Positions 1 to 5,718 are shown, counted from the first letter of the stretch. The stretch is 6,138 nucleotides of DNA from Bryobacteraceae bacterium (GCA_030039005.1 JASHQT010000262.1:1-6138); one strand, 5' to 3'. The notes: a model not told the origin generated them from the letters alone. Translations and numbers: made by a program.

Positions 1-93
1 GCCCGCGCCATGCAGGAACACCAGCGGACGGCCCGCGCCGCCTTCGTAGTAGCGCACGGGAACGCGCTCGGTCTGAACGGTTTTCAATTCCAT
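1..93 (-). CDS. alpha/beta hydrolase, N-terminal fragment (runs off left edge)
   Basis: Only the first 31 codons lie in the window. The ATG at 93-91 is preceded by GGAG at 105-102 with an 8-nt spacer, and a second GGAG sits at 110-107. The peptide has a charged start, then VRYYEGG at residues 13-19 and LVFLHGAG at residues 24-31. A hydrophobic beta strand ending in His-Gly-x-Gly is the usual first strand and oxyanion-hole loop of alpha/beta-fold hydrolases, which cleave esters, C-C bonds or epoxides. The nucleophile and the rest of the triad are outside the window, so the subclass is open. No signal peptide is visible, so the enzyme is probably cytoplasmic. The start lies 2 nt after the TAA of the upstream oxidoreductase, which implies translational coupling and perhaps consecutive steps of one pathway. 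The call rests on a short segment. Confidence 0.72.
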   Translation of the reverse strand, partial: MELKTVQTERVPVRYYEGGAGRPLVFLHGAG

Positions 94-95
94 GA

Positions 96-1352
96 TTACC
101 GCTCCGCTCCGACTGGCTCGGATTCCACGGGCAGTGCGCCCGGCGTGGCACGCTTGGCCAGCGGCTTGCACCAGAAGCGGCCGTCGTCGGCGTACTCCGG
201 GAACATCTTGCGCAGCTTGGGGATCACCTTTTCGCCAAACAGCCGCGTCGAGTGCATGCACTTGTCCGCCGGCATGTCGCCGATTTGCATCAAACAGAAA
301 ATGTTCCCGACGCGCAGATTCTTGATGAGCTCCTCCATGCGCTGCGTCACGGTCTCCGGGCTGCCCGCGATCACGCTGCCGTTCTCGACGAGTTCTTTGT
401 AGGGCAGTTCCTGGAACATAGTGTGCGGCGCATACTGCGACAGAATGCCCTTTTGAATGGTCTTGATGGTGCGATATCCGGGTGCATCGGCGAAGGCCGG
501 GAAAATATGCAGGCAGCGATTGTAGAAATAACTGACGTGCTTGGCGTAGAGGCGCTCAGCCTCCGCATCGGTCTCGCCCACGCAGATGGTTTGCGCGAAT
601 CCCGCGCGGTAAGGCGACGTATCGGGTGCGTTGCGCTCCGCCACGCGATCCCAATAGCCTTGCATCAGCGCCTGGCCGCGGATGTAGCCGCCGAAGCTCA
701 AATACGAATAGGAATAAGTGTTGTCGATGCAAAAATCGAAGGTCTCGAGCGAGCCCCCGCCGGGGATGTGAATGGGCGGATGCGGCTGTTGGATGGGGCG
801 CGGCCAGGGATTTACGTAGCGCAGCTTGGTGTAGCGGCCGTTGAAGGCGAAGGGCTCGGGCTCGCTCCAAGCGCGCCGGATCAGCTCATGCGCCTCGCGA
901 TATTTTTCGCGTGTGAGGCCGGGGATGGTCCCGTAGCAATAATTCGTATCCATCGATGTCCCGACCGGGAAGCCCGCCACCAGGCGGCCGCCCGAAATGC
1001 AATCCAGCATCGCGAACTCTTCGGCCACACGAATGGGCGGATTATAGAGGGCAATCGATGCGCCCAGCACCACCAGCGCGACGTTGTCGGTGCGGCGCGA
1101 AAGAGCCGCGGCGATGATATTGGGCGACGGCATCAACCCATAGGCGTTCTGGTGATGCTCGTTGACGCCGATGCCGTCAAAACCCTGCGTGGCCGCGTAT
1201 TCGAGCAGGTCGAGATAGTTGTTGTAGACTTGGTGGCCCTTGGCCGGATCGAAGAGCTGGGGATCGATATCCACCCAAACCGAGTGGTGCTTTTCGCGAA
1301 AGTCGTCGGGCAGATACGGCCACGGCATCAGGTTGAACCAAGTGAATCGCAT
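96..1352 (-). CDS. LLM-class flavin-dependent oxidoreductase (luciferase-like monooxygenase)
   Basis: The 418-residue product belongs to the bacterial luciferase-like family, TIM-barrel enzymes that use reduced flavin (FMNH2 or F420) to oxidise small organic substrates. Visible signatures are GFDGIGVNEHHQNAYGLMPSP at about residues 57-77 (barrel strand with the Glu-His-His segment), SGGRLVAGFPVGT at 120-132, and AGSPETVTQRMEEL near 329-342, typical of the C-terminal family region. No signal peptide is present. The open frame extends 49 codons further upstream, but the ATG at 1352-1350 is preferred. It has AGAGGA at 1362-1357, family similarity begins there (MRFTWFNLMPWPYLP), and the upstream extension is arginine-rich and runs into the neighbouring gene's 3' end. 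The gene follows the DUF6152-type gene by 82 nt and is coupled to the hydrolase downstream. Cofactor and substrate cannot be assigned from sequence alone. Confidence 0.9.
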   Translation of the reverse strand: MRFTWFNLMPWPYLPDDFREKHHSVWVDIDPQLFDPAKGHQVYNNYLDLLEYAATQGFDGIGVNEHHQNAYGLMPSPNIIAAALSRRTDNVALVVLGASIALYNPPIRVAEEFAMLDCISGGRLVAGFPVGTSMDTNYCYGTIPGLTREKYREAHELIRRAWSEPEPFAFNGRYTKLRYVNPWPRPIQQPHPPIHIPGGGSLETFDFCIDNTYSYSYLSFGGYIRGQALMQGYWDRVAERNAPDTSPYRAGFAQTICVGETDAEAERLYAKHVSYFYNRCLHIFPAFADAPGYRTIKTIQKGILSQYAPHTMFQELPYKELVENGSVIAGSPETVTQRMEELIKNLRVGNIFCLMQIGDMPADKCMHSTRLFGEKVIPKLRKMFPEYADDGRFWCKPLAKRATPGALPVESEPVGAER

Positions 1353-1380
1353 GAGGTCCTCTATGTCAGAACGGACCTCA
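1352..1380 (-). promoter_or_regulatory. 8-bp inverted repeat enclosing the oxidoreductase ribosome-binding site
   Basis: On the minus strand TGAGGTCC (1380-1373) is followed by a 13-nt loop and then GGACCTCA (1359-1352). The arms are perfect complements, and the last A is the first base of the ATG. The Shine-Dalgarno AGAGGA (1362-1357) lies half in the loop and half in the 3' arm. As RNA this hairpin would occlude the ribosome-binding site and press on the start codon. As DNA it could be a dimeric repressor operator. The repeat is seen directly; its function is inferred. Confidence 0.5.
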
Positions 1381-1434
1381 GCGTACCACATTTGCCCTGA
1401 CTGCATGCAGCGGCGGCGCGACGATGCGCGGCGT

Positions 1435-1851
1435 TTACTTGTCGGACTTATCCGACGGCGCGCCAGTTCCGGCCGAGCCCACGAACAGCTTGCGGCCATC
1501 CGGGAACGTGATGTCGCGGCCGTTCATCTTATTGCTTTCATCCTTGGATTGATAACCGTCCACGACGATCTCGGTGCCGGGCGGAAGCGAGTTCTTGGTA
1601 AAACCATTTCGCAGCAAAGTGTTCGGACTGCCACCTTCCACCATCCAACTGGTGACAGTGCCGTCGGGATTCTTTACGTCGATGTGGATCCAGGCGTGCG
1701 GGTTGATCCATTCCATCTTGGTCACCACGCCGTGCAGCTTGATCGGCTTGTTGGCATCGAATTCAGCGGCAAACGCGTGGTGCGCCCAAACGGGCGCCGC
1801 GCTCACCAGCAAGCCTACGGCGGCAATTGCGATTGCTAGATTCTTTCGCAT
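1435..1851 (-). CDS. secreted DUF6152-type protein
   Basis: The product has 138 residues. Residues 1-23 form a Sec signal peptide (Arg-Lys, a hydrophobic core, then APVWA), with predicted cleavage giving a mature protein that starts His-His-Ala-Phe. The mature part has HHAFAAEFDANKPIKLHG (24-41), EWINPHAWIHIDV (47-59), WMVEGGSPNTLLR (69-81) and FPDGRKLFVG (116-125). These match my memory of the DUF6152 family, common as small exported proteins in Acidobacteriota and some Proteobacteria. The role is unknown. Alternating hydrophobic strands and the ~115-residue mature length would suit a small beta-barrel or OB-like fold, which is inference. The ATG at 1851 has a strong AAGGAG at 1865-1860 with an 8-nt spacer. 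The gene sits 33 nt after the preceding secreted paralogue, in the same likely transcript. The lysine- and serine-rich tail from about residue 126 looks disordered. Confidence 0.85.
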   Translation of the reverse strand: MRKNLAIAIAAVGLLVSAAPVWAHHAFAAEFDANKPIKLHGVVTKMEWINPHAWIHIDVKNPDGTVTSWMVEGGSPNTLLRNGFTKNSLPPGTEIVVDGYQSKDESNKMNGRDITFPDGRKLFVGSAGTGAPSDKSDK

Positions 1852-1884
1852 CAGGATAGCTCCTTCCGGTTGCAGTCTATTAGA

Positions 1885-2796
1885 TCACTTTCCGGATCTG
1901 TTTTCAGCGGCGCGAGCGCCGGCCAGAATGTCCACCAGCGCGTAATTGCCTTCCTGACAAGCGTACTCGAAGACCGGGCCTTTCGACCGGGTCATCGGAA
2001 TCTGCGCGGTCCACGGCCGGGTGAACGCCGTGGGATCGTCCACGGTGAATTCGTAGCGGATCAGATTCGGGTTCACGGGCGTGAAGCGCTCGACCAGATG
2101 CAGATTTTCGTCCGCGCCTCGGAAGCGGGTCTTATCGGTGAAATTGGTGGTGTCCACGACCAGCGTGTTGCCTTCCCAGTGTCCGCGGGGGTCGCCCATC
2201 CACTGGCGGATGCTGGGAGGAAGATGCGGGCGGCCGTCGAGCGGAATCATGCGCACATCATGAATCATCTCGACCTCGATCGCCACCATATCCTTGGTCT
2301 GCACGATCTGATATTCGTTGTTATAAAAACTCGGCAACATGGGCGGCCCGGCGGTGGGCCAGAGCAGGCAGCGCTCCTGGATGGAGCGATTCTCCGGGCC
2401 GTCGGTCGAATGATCTCGATTGTACGCGAGCTGGTCGTCAAGTCGCTCTTGCGCTGCGGGCGTGAGCGCGGGAATGCGGCCGTCCGGCGGATCGCTGATG
2501 AGCGACGTGCGCAGTCCGCCAACGACCTTCGTGCCGCGGTCCCACCAGAATTGGTTGTAGGCGTGGCCCACGTCGGCCTCGGGATTCGACTCGCGATTAT
2601 CCGCGTTGTTGCGCTGGTTGACTTCCTTCTCGTACTTCGCGGCTTCTTCGGGCGTGAACACGGCCTTGGTGCCGAGTTCGCGCGGCCGCTCCAAAGGCGT
2701 GATGGTGACGTTGGTCCAGATGCCGGACAAATCGCGCGAAGATTGCGCGAGCAGCATCGGCGCCACGCACAGAGGGATTAGCAGGAAGCGGATCAC
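1885..2796 (-). CDS. secreted protein of the GHWEGNTLVVD family, paralogue A
   Basis: This 303-residue exported protein has unknown function and no enzyme family I can name. Residues 1-17 form a short signal peptide (MIRFLLIPLCVAPMLLA), and the mature chain opens with a DLSGIW motif at 22-27. Further landmarks are SLISDPPDG (98-106), RDHSTDGPENRS (127-138), ERC (141-143), PPMLP (151-155), EMIHDVRMIPLDGRPH (176-191), GHWEGNTLVVDTTNF (205-219), FTVDDPTAFTRPW (250-262) and EYACQEGNYAL (277-287). It is well over half identical by eye to the adjacent paralogue B and more distant from paralogue C. The start is GTG at 2796-2794, overlapping the upstream TGA as GTGA. No good Shine-Dalgarno lies close, so translation probably depends on coupling to paralogue B. 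The mature chain has exactly two cysteines (143, 280). Similar acidobacterial proteins are usually left as hypothetical. Confidence 0.8.
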   Translation of the reverse strand: MIRFLLIPLCVAPMLLAQSSRDLSGIWTNVTITPLERPRELGTKAVFTPEEAAKYEKEVNQRNNADNRESNPEADVGHAYNQFWWDRGTKVVGGLRTSLISDPPDGRIPALTPAAQERLDDQLAYNRDHSTDGPENRSIQERCLLWPTAGPPMLPSFYNNEYQIVQTKDMVAIEVEMIHDVRMIPLDGRPHLPPSIRQWMGDPRGHWEGNTLVVDTTNFTDKTRFRGADENLHLVERFTPVNPNLIRYEFTVDDPTAFTRPWTAQIPMTRSKGPVFEYACQEGNYALVDILAGARAAENRSGK

Positions 2797-3791
2797 TTGT
2801 CTGGGTTCGCCTTCGCGGCCTTCCGCTCCGCGTCCCGCGCGCCGGCCAGAATATCGGTCAGCGCGTAGTTGCCTTCGTGGCAGGCATATTCATACACGCG
2901 CTCGTTGGTTTTATGGAAGGGAATGCGCGCGGTCCAGGGACGGGTGAACGCGGTGGGATCGTCCACCGTGAACTCGTAGTCGATCTCATCGGGTGACACG
3001 CGCGTGAAGCGTTCGGTCAAATGCAGGTTGGCGTCCGATCCCCGAAAGCTGTATTCGCTATTGAAATTCGTGGTGTCCACCACCAGCGTGTTGCCGTCCC
3101 AATGCCCGCGCGAGTCGCCCATCCACTCGTGAATGTTCGCGCTGGCATGCGGACGCCCGTCGAGCGGAATCAGGCGGGCGTCGTGGATCATTTCGCTCAG
3201 GATCACCACGTATCCGGGCCCTTGGATGATTTGCGTGTCGTTGTTGTACGGGCCAGGCAGCATGGGCGGGCCGGAGGTGGTCCAGGAGATGCAGCGTTCG
3301 GCGAGCGACCGGTCCTCGGGGCCGTCGGTGGAATGGTCGCGCAGCAACGCTTGCCTCGCATCCACGCGCTTCTGCGCTTCGGGCGTCAGCGGGGGCACTT
3401 GGCCGTCGGGCGGGTCGACAATCAACGATGTGCGGCGGTCGGCGAGGTCGTTGCCGCGATCGCGCCAAAACTCGTTATAGGACCGGCCGACGTCCGTCTG
3501 CGCGCCGCCGTCGCGGCGATCGCTGTTGACGCGTTGGAGAACGCGCTTCACGTAGTCCTCGTCTTCCTGCTCGGTCAAAACCGCTTTACCCGCGAACTCA
3601 GGCGGCCGCTCCAGGGGCGTGAGGGTGGAGTTGGTCCACACGCCTTCGAAATCGGGCTGGCCGTCGGGCGTACGCGGCGGAGTCCAGGGTTTGCCGGAAC
3701 CCGTCTTTGCCGCGGCCGGCGTTGCGCTCCACAGCGAGAACGGGGTCAGCGCCAACGCTGCCCCGAGGAGAACGGTGCATCGAGCCTGCAT
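2793..3791 (-). CDS. secreted protein of the GHWEGNTLVVD family, paralogue B
   Basis: This is a 332-residue exported protein of unknown function. Residues 1-28 form a signal peptide ending in PAAA. A short linker leads to RTPDGQPDFEGVW (40-52), the opening signature also seen in paralogue C. It then follows paralogue A almost block for block: LIVDPPDG (123-130), RDHSTDGPEDRS (151-162), ERC (165-167), EMIHDARLIPLDGRPH (200-215), GHWDGNTLVVDTTNF (229-243), FTVDDPTAFTRPW (274-286) and EYACHEGNYAL (301-311). Asp replaces Glu in the GHWEG core. The tail is lysine/alanine-rich. The ATG at 3791-3789 has a strong GGAGGT at 3801-3796 with a 4-nt spacer. The gene lies 30 nt after paralogue C and overlaps paralogue A by 4 nt, as expected for a tandem duplication inside one operon. 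The mature protein has only two cysteines (167, 304). Confidence 0.82.
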   Translation of the reverse strand: MQARCTVLLGAALALTPFSLWSATPAAAKTGSGKPWTPPRTPDGQPDFEGVWTNSTLTPLERPPEFAGKAVLTEQEDEDYVKRVLQRVNSDRRDGGAQTDVGRSYNEFWRDRGNDLADRRTSLIVDPPDGQVPPLTPEAQKRVDARQALLRDHSTDGPEDRSLAERCISWTTSGPPMLPGPYNNDTQIIQGPGYVVILSEMIHDARLIPLDGRPHASANIHEWMGDSRGHWDGNTLVVDTTNFNSEYSFRGSDANLHLTERFTRVSPDEIDYEFTVDDPTAFTRPWTARIPFHKTNERVYEYACHEGNYALTDILAGARDAERKAAKANPDK

Positions 3792-3821
3792 AACTACCTC
3801 CGCTTTGCTGCTCGCGCTGAA

Positions 3822-4625
3822 CTAATTCGTGGGTTTCTTGCGGAGATGGCCGTACAGCAGCTCTTCCACAAACTCCACACACTTGAATTCTAACAATTGA
3901 GCGTTCTTTTCCACGTGCTTGTACAGCGGCATGCTGATTTTCCAGGGCCGCGAGAACGTCTGCGGATCTTCGATGGTGGCTTCGTAGTTCAATATCGTGG
4001 GCGAGACGGGCGTGTAACGCTCCACCACGTGCAGCATGTCGCTATGAAAATCGCCAGCGCGGTCAAACCACGTCTGATCGTTCATGCCGGTGACGTCTAC
4101 CACCAGTGTGTCGCCTTCCCAGTGCCCGGCCGACCAGCCCATCCAACTGTCCACCGGCGCCGGTCCGGGATTATCCATGTAAATGGTGCGCACCCCGCCG
4201 TCGTACTCGTAGGACATCAGAATCACCTTGTTCGATTGCACGATTTGGAACGGGAAGGGCATGTAGTTGGCGCGCGGAACGCCTGGCAGATAGCATTTCA
4301 CTTCCGGGTCCAGCTTCAGGCGCTCGGCGTAGTTGGCTTTTTTCTTTTCGAGCGCCGCGGGCAGGTAAGGAATCGTGCCGCCTTCCACTACTCCGATTCC
4401 CGGCGGCTCGGCGCCCTCGGCGCCCAGGGGGACAAGTTGCCCGGCCTGCGCCGCGTGGCCCTCCAAGTCCCATTCAGCCGTATTCATGGCCTGCCAAATG
4501 CCGTTGAGGTCCGGATGGCCGTCGGGGGTGCGGGCTGGTCTATAGGTTTGAGCGCTCGCTGGTGCGAGCAGGGACGCCGCGGCGACGGCGGCGAACGCAA
4601 GCGTGGGGAGGGTTCTCCAGGACAT
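3822..4625 (-). CDS. secreted protein of the GHWEGDTLVVD family, divergent paralogue C
   Basis: This 267-residue exported protein is probably the first gene of the operon. Residues 1-25 form a signal peptide ending ASA before QTYRP. RTPDGHPDLNGIW (32-44) and GHWEGDTLVVDVTG (167-180) tie it to paralogues A and B, as do HVVERYTPVSP (199-209) and the ATIEDPQTFSRPW block (216-228). The middle differs. It lacks the DPPDG and DHSTDGPE blocks and instead has an acidic/glycine-rich stretch (about 55-83), a lysine-rich helix-like segment (92-110) and KCYLPGVPR (110-118), the likely equivalent of the ERC...GPP region. The C-terminal Cys249 replaces that of the EYAC motif. The ATG at 4625-4623 is the only reasonable start and has GGAG at 4638-4635 (9-nt spacer). 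A sigma70-like promoter lies just upstream. The stop is TAG. Function is unknown. Confidence 0.82.
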   Translation of the reverse strand: MSWRTLPTLAFAAVAAASLLAPASAQTYRPARTPDGHPDLNGIWQAMNTAEWDLEGHAAQAGQLVPLGAEGAEPPGIGVVEGGTIPYLPAALEKKKANYAERLKLDPEVKCYLPGVPRANYMPFPFQIVQSNKVILMSYEYDGGVRTIYMDNPGPAPVDSWMGWSAGHWEGDTLVVDVTGMNDQTWFDRAGDFHSDMLHVVERYTPVSPTILNYEATIEDPQTFSRPWKISMPLYKHVEKNAQLLEFKCVEFVEELLYGHLRKKPTN

Positions 4626-4639
4626 ATTTCGTGACTCCG

Positions 4640-4668
4640 ATCCTATATCCGCGCGCTGCAGGTGTCAA
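4640..4668 (-). promoter_or_regulatory. predicted sigma70-type promoter for the secreted-protein operon
   Basis: On the minus strand a perfect TTGACA (4668-4663) is followed by exactly 17 nt and TAGGAT (4645-4640), four of six matches to TATAAT. It reads toward the ATG at 4625, in the gap after the ligase gene, where an operon promoter is expected. Transcription would start near 4634-4632, leaving a leader of only about 7-9 nt. An alternative -10 (TATAGG, 15-nt spacing) would start about 2 nt earlier. Confidence 0.5.
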
Positions 4669-4669
4669 A

Positions 4670-4701
4670 TGATCAGCGCTACTTCTGATCAGCGCTACTT
4701 C
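4670..4701 (-). repeat. perfect 16-bp tandem duplication upstream of the promoter
   Basis: The unit TGATCAGCGCTACTTC (plus strand) occurs twice head to tail at 4670-4685 and 4686-4701 with no mismatch. Each unit contains two adjacent six-base palindromes, TGATCA and AGCGCT. The distal copy carries the last codons and TAG of the ligase gene; the proximal copy ends one base from the TTGACA box. It may be a replication-slippage duplication of the ligase 3' end or a paired binding site for a regulator. Confidence 0.8.
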
Positions 4702-5099
4702 AGCAACGACAACGCCGACCGGGTTTCCCGCTCCACCTGCGTCAGCGTGCACTGGCGCGACGCTTTGTCCGGACGCCAGCGCAATAATCTGGTCCCGTGG
4801 CGGAACCGGCCGCGGGTAAAGTGATCGTATTCCACTTCCACTACCAGCCTCAGCGCAAGGGGTTTCCAATCATCCATGTCGCGCTTGCTCCACCGGCTGG
4901 GACCGCCGGGCGCTTTGCCCGTAAATCCGGGCTCCTCAATCAGCGCCTCCAGTTTGCGCGTGATTTCTTTGCGCTGATCGGCTGAGATGGCAGAGGTGAA
5001 TCCCACGTGATCCAGCCTGCCGCCGCCGTCATAGAGGCCCAACAGCAAGGAGCCCACTACTTTGCCTTGCTCGCGTAGCGGAACCCGCCGACTACGCAA
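4695..5099 (-). CDS. ATP-dependent DNA ligase, C-terminal OB-fold fragment (frame-disrupted)
   Basis: This open frame encodes the C-terminal domain of the ligase whose adenylation domain lies just upstream. Homology starts at about residue 13 (KVVGSLLLGLYDGGG). The first dozen residues are an out-of-frame reading of the upstream domain, so the TTG at 5099 is not a credible natural start. Visible family blocks are HVGFTSAIS (31-39), EEPGFTGKAPGGPSRW (55-70), VEVEYDHFTRGRFRHGTR (87-104) and RWRPDK (107-112). The last block resembles the motif that closes the active site around the nucleotide in DNA ligases. The domain clamps nicked DNA and is needed for ligation, but cannot act without the adenylation domain. 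One inserted base at 5065-5066 would fuse both frames. The TAG stop at 4697-4695 falls within the 16-bp tandem repeat. Confidence 0.75.
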   Translation of the reverse strand: MRSRRVPLREQGKVVGSLLLGLYDGGGRLDHVGFTSAISADQRKEITRKLEALIEEPGFTGKAPGGPSRWSKRDMDDWKPLALRLVVEVEYDHFTRGRFRHGTRLLRWRPDKASRQCTLTQVERETRSALSLLK

Positions 5100-5718
5100 T
5101 CGGTGGTGCGGCGATTCTTGATCTTTTCCATCCCGCCCCGCGTGCCGCTCATGGAGGGCAGGTCCAGGCGCTTGGCGATCACGCCGTCGAGCGATCCGCG
5201 CATCTCGCGAAACCAGCGCTTGGCTTCCTCGAAGTCGCGCGTGGCGGGCGATAGCACGATGCGGCGGGCCTTCAGGAACTTCTTCGCCCAGCGTTCCAGT
5301 TGGGGCCGGCGGAGATCAAGAAGCTCCTGGACCAGCGCTTCGCCGCGCTCATTCACCAGCAGATCGAAGACGATGTACAGGCAGGGATACTGTTCGGAAA
5401 GCATCTTCACCCGGCTGGCGGCCGGATGGATGCGCTGCAGCAATTCGTCGAAGGACGGCTCTCGGTCCGCCGGGATAATAATCTCGCCGTCGAGCACGAA
5501 GCGCTCGGACTTCAGGCTGGCCAGCGCGGCGACAAGCTCCGGGAAGTAGCGGGTCAAGGGTTTTCCGGCCTTGGACTGGAGTTCCACTTCATCCCGGTCA
5601 CGAAAGGCGAGACAGCGGAATCCGTCCCACTTGGGCTCGTATTGCCACTCGGCGCCTGCGGGAAGCTCCTCGGCGACGCTCGCTTGGGCAGATAGGGAAT
5701 GCGTAGTGGCAGCTTCAC
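5057..5718 (-). CDS. ATP-dependent DNA ligase, adenylation-domain part (LigD ligase-domain type, frame-disrupted)
   Basis: This is the nucleotidyltransferase domain of an ATP-dependent DNA ligase that seals breaks in non-homologous end joining. The core motifs are in order: EPKWDGFR with the AMP-accepting lysine (codon 5632-5630), QSKAGKPLTRYFPE, FVLDGEI (Asp codon 5491-5489), IVFDLL, LDGVIAKR, and MEKIK (motif V). The likely native start is GTG at 5718-5716. It has GGAG at 5730-5727 with an 8-nt spacer, a GTGA overlap with the polymerase stop, and a family-like opening (KLPLRIPYLP). That frame is lost about 10 codons in, and the domain continues in another frame from about 5683. No start codon exists in the second frame between 5717 and the first motif; its nearest ATG (5848) lies inside the polymerase gene. 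The domain ends at TAG 5059-5057, before the OB-fold. The whole ligase would span 5718-4695, about 340 residues, normal for a stand-alone ligase of this type. Confidence 0.8.
5065..5066 (-). other. frameshift between ligase adenylation and OB-fold domains
   Basis: The upstream frame reads FRYASKAK then TAG; the next frame continues KVVGSLLLGLYD. Reading AAGGGC in place of AAGGC here would give YASKGKVVGSLLLG, the continuous family sequence. A single lost G in a short G run is the simplest explanation. Confidence 0.75.
5683..5692 (-). other. frameshift near the ligase N-terminus
   Basis: The GTG-initiated frame gives KLPLRIPYLP up to about 5686, then drifts into an unrelated reading. The adenylation domain picks up in another frame at ASVAEELPAG. 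Between the CCC codon and the GCG-AGC-GTC codons only two bases (AA) remain, so one base, or a net loss of one modulo three, is missing. Relatives have a short Met-Glu-Ala-like segment here. Confidence 0.6.

Noticed and set aside
252..1400. Long plus-strand open frame opposite the flavin oxidoreductase
   Set aside because: It is the antisense shadow of a GC-rich gene. Its translation has no recognisable domain, while the minus strand encodes a clear luciferase-like protein.
1401..1410. 10-bp perfect palindrome CTGCATGCAG between the DUF6152-type and oxidoreductase genes
   Set aside because: It is short, with no loop and no T-tract, so it is not a terminator. Alone it is not enough to call an operator.
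1353..1499. N-terminal extension of the flavin oxidoreductase by 49 codons
   Set aside because: The extension is arginine-rich, overlaps the DUF6152-type gene's 3' end, and lacks family similarity. A Shine-Dalgarno supports the ATG at 1352.
1870..2781. Plus-strand open frame of about 300 codons
   Set aside because: It mirrors paralogue A. The arginine-, histidine- and valine-rich composition is typical of antisense readings, and the similar frame at 3021-3893 mirrors paralogue B.
2763..2796. Lipobox in the paralogue A signal peptide around Cys10
   Set aside because: The residues before Cys10 (Ile-Pro-Leu) do not fit the lipobox pattern, and the hydrophobic core continues past it.
3897..4634. 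Plus-strand open frame opposite paralogue C
   Set aside because: There is no signal peptide or family motif, and the opposite strand has both.
4670..4701. Tandem repeat as an intrinsic terminator for the ligase gene
   Set aside because: The palindromic units can pair, but the stems are only 6 bp and no U-rich tract follows on the minus strand.
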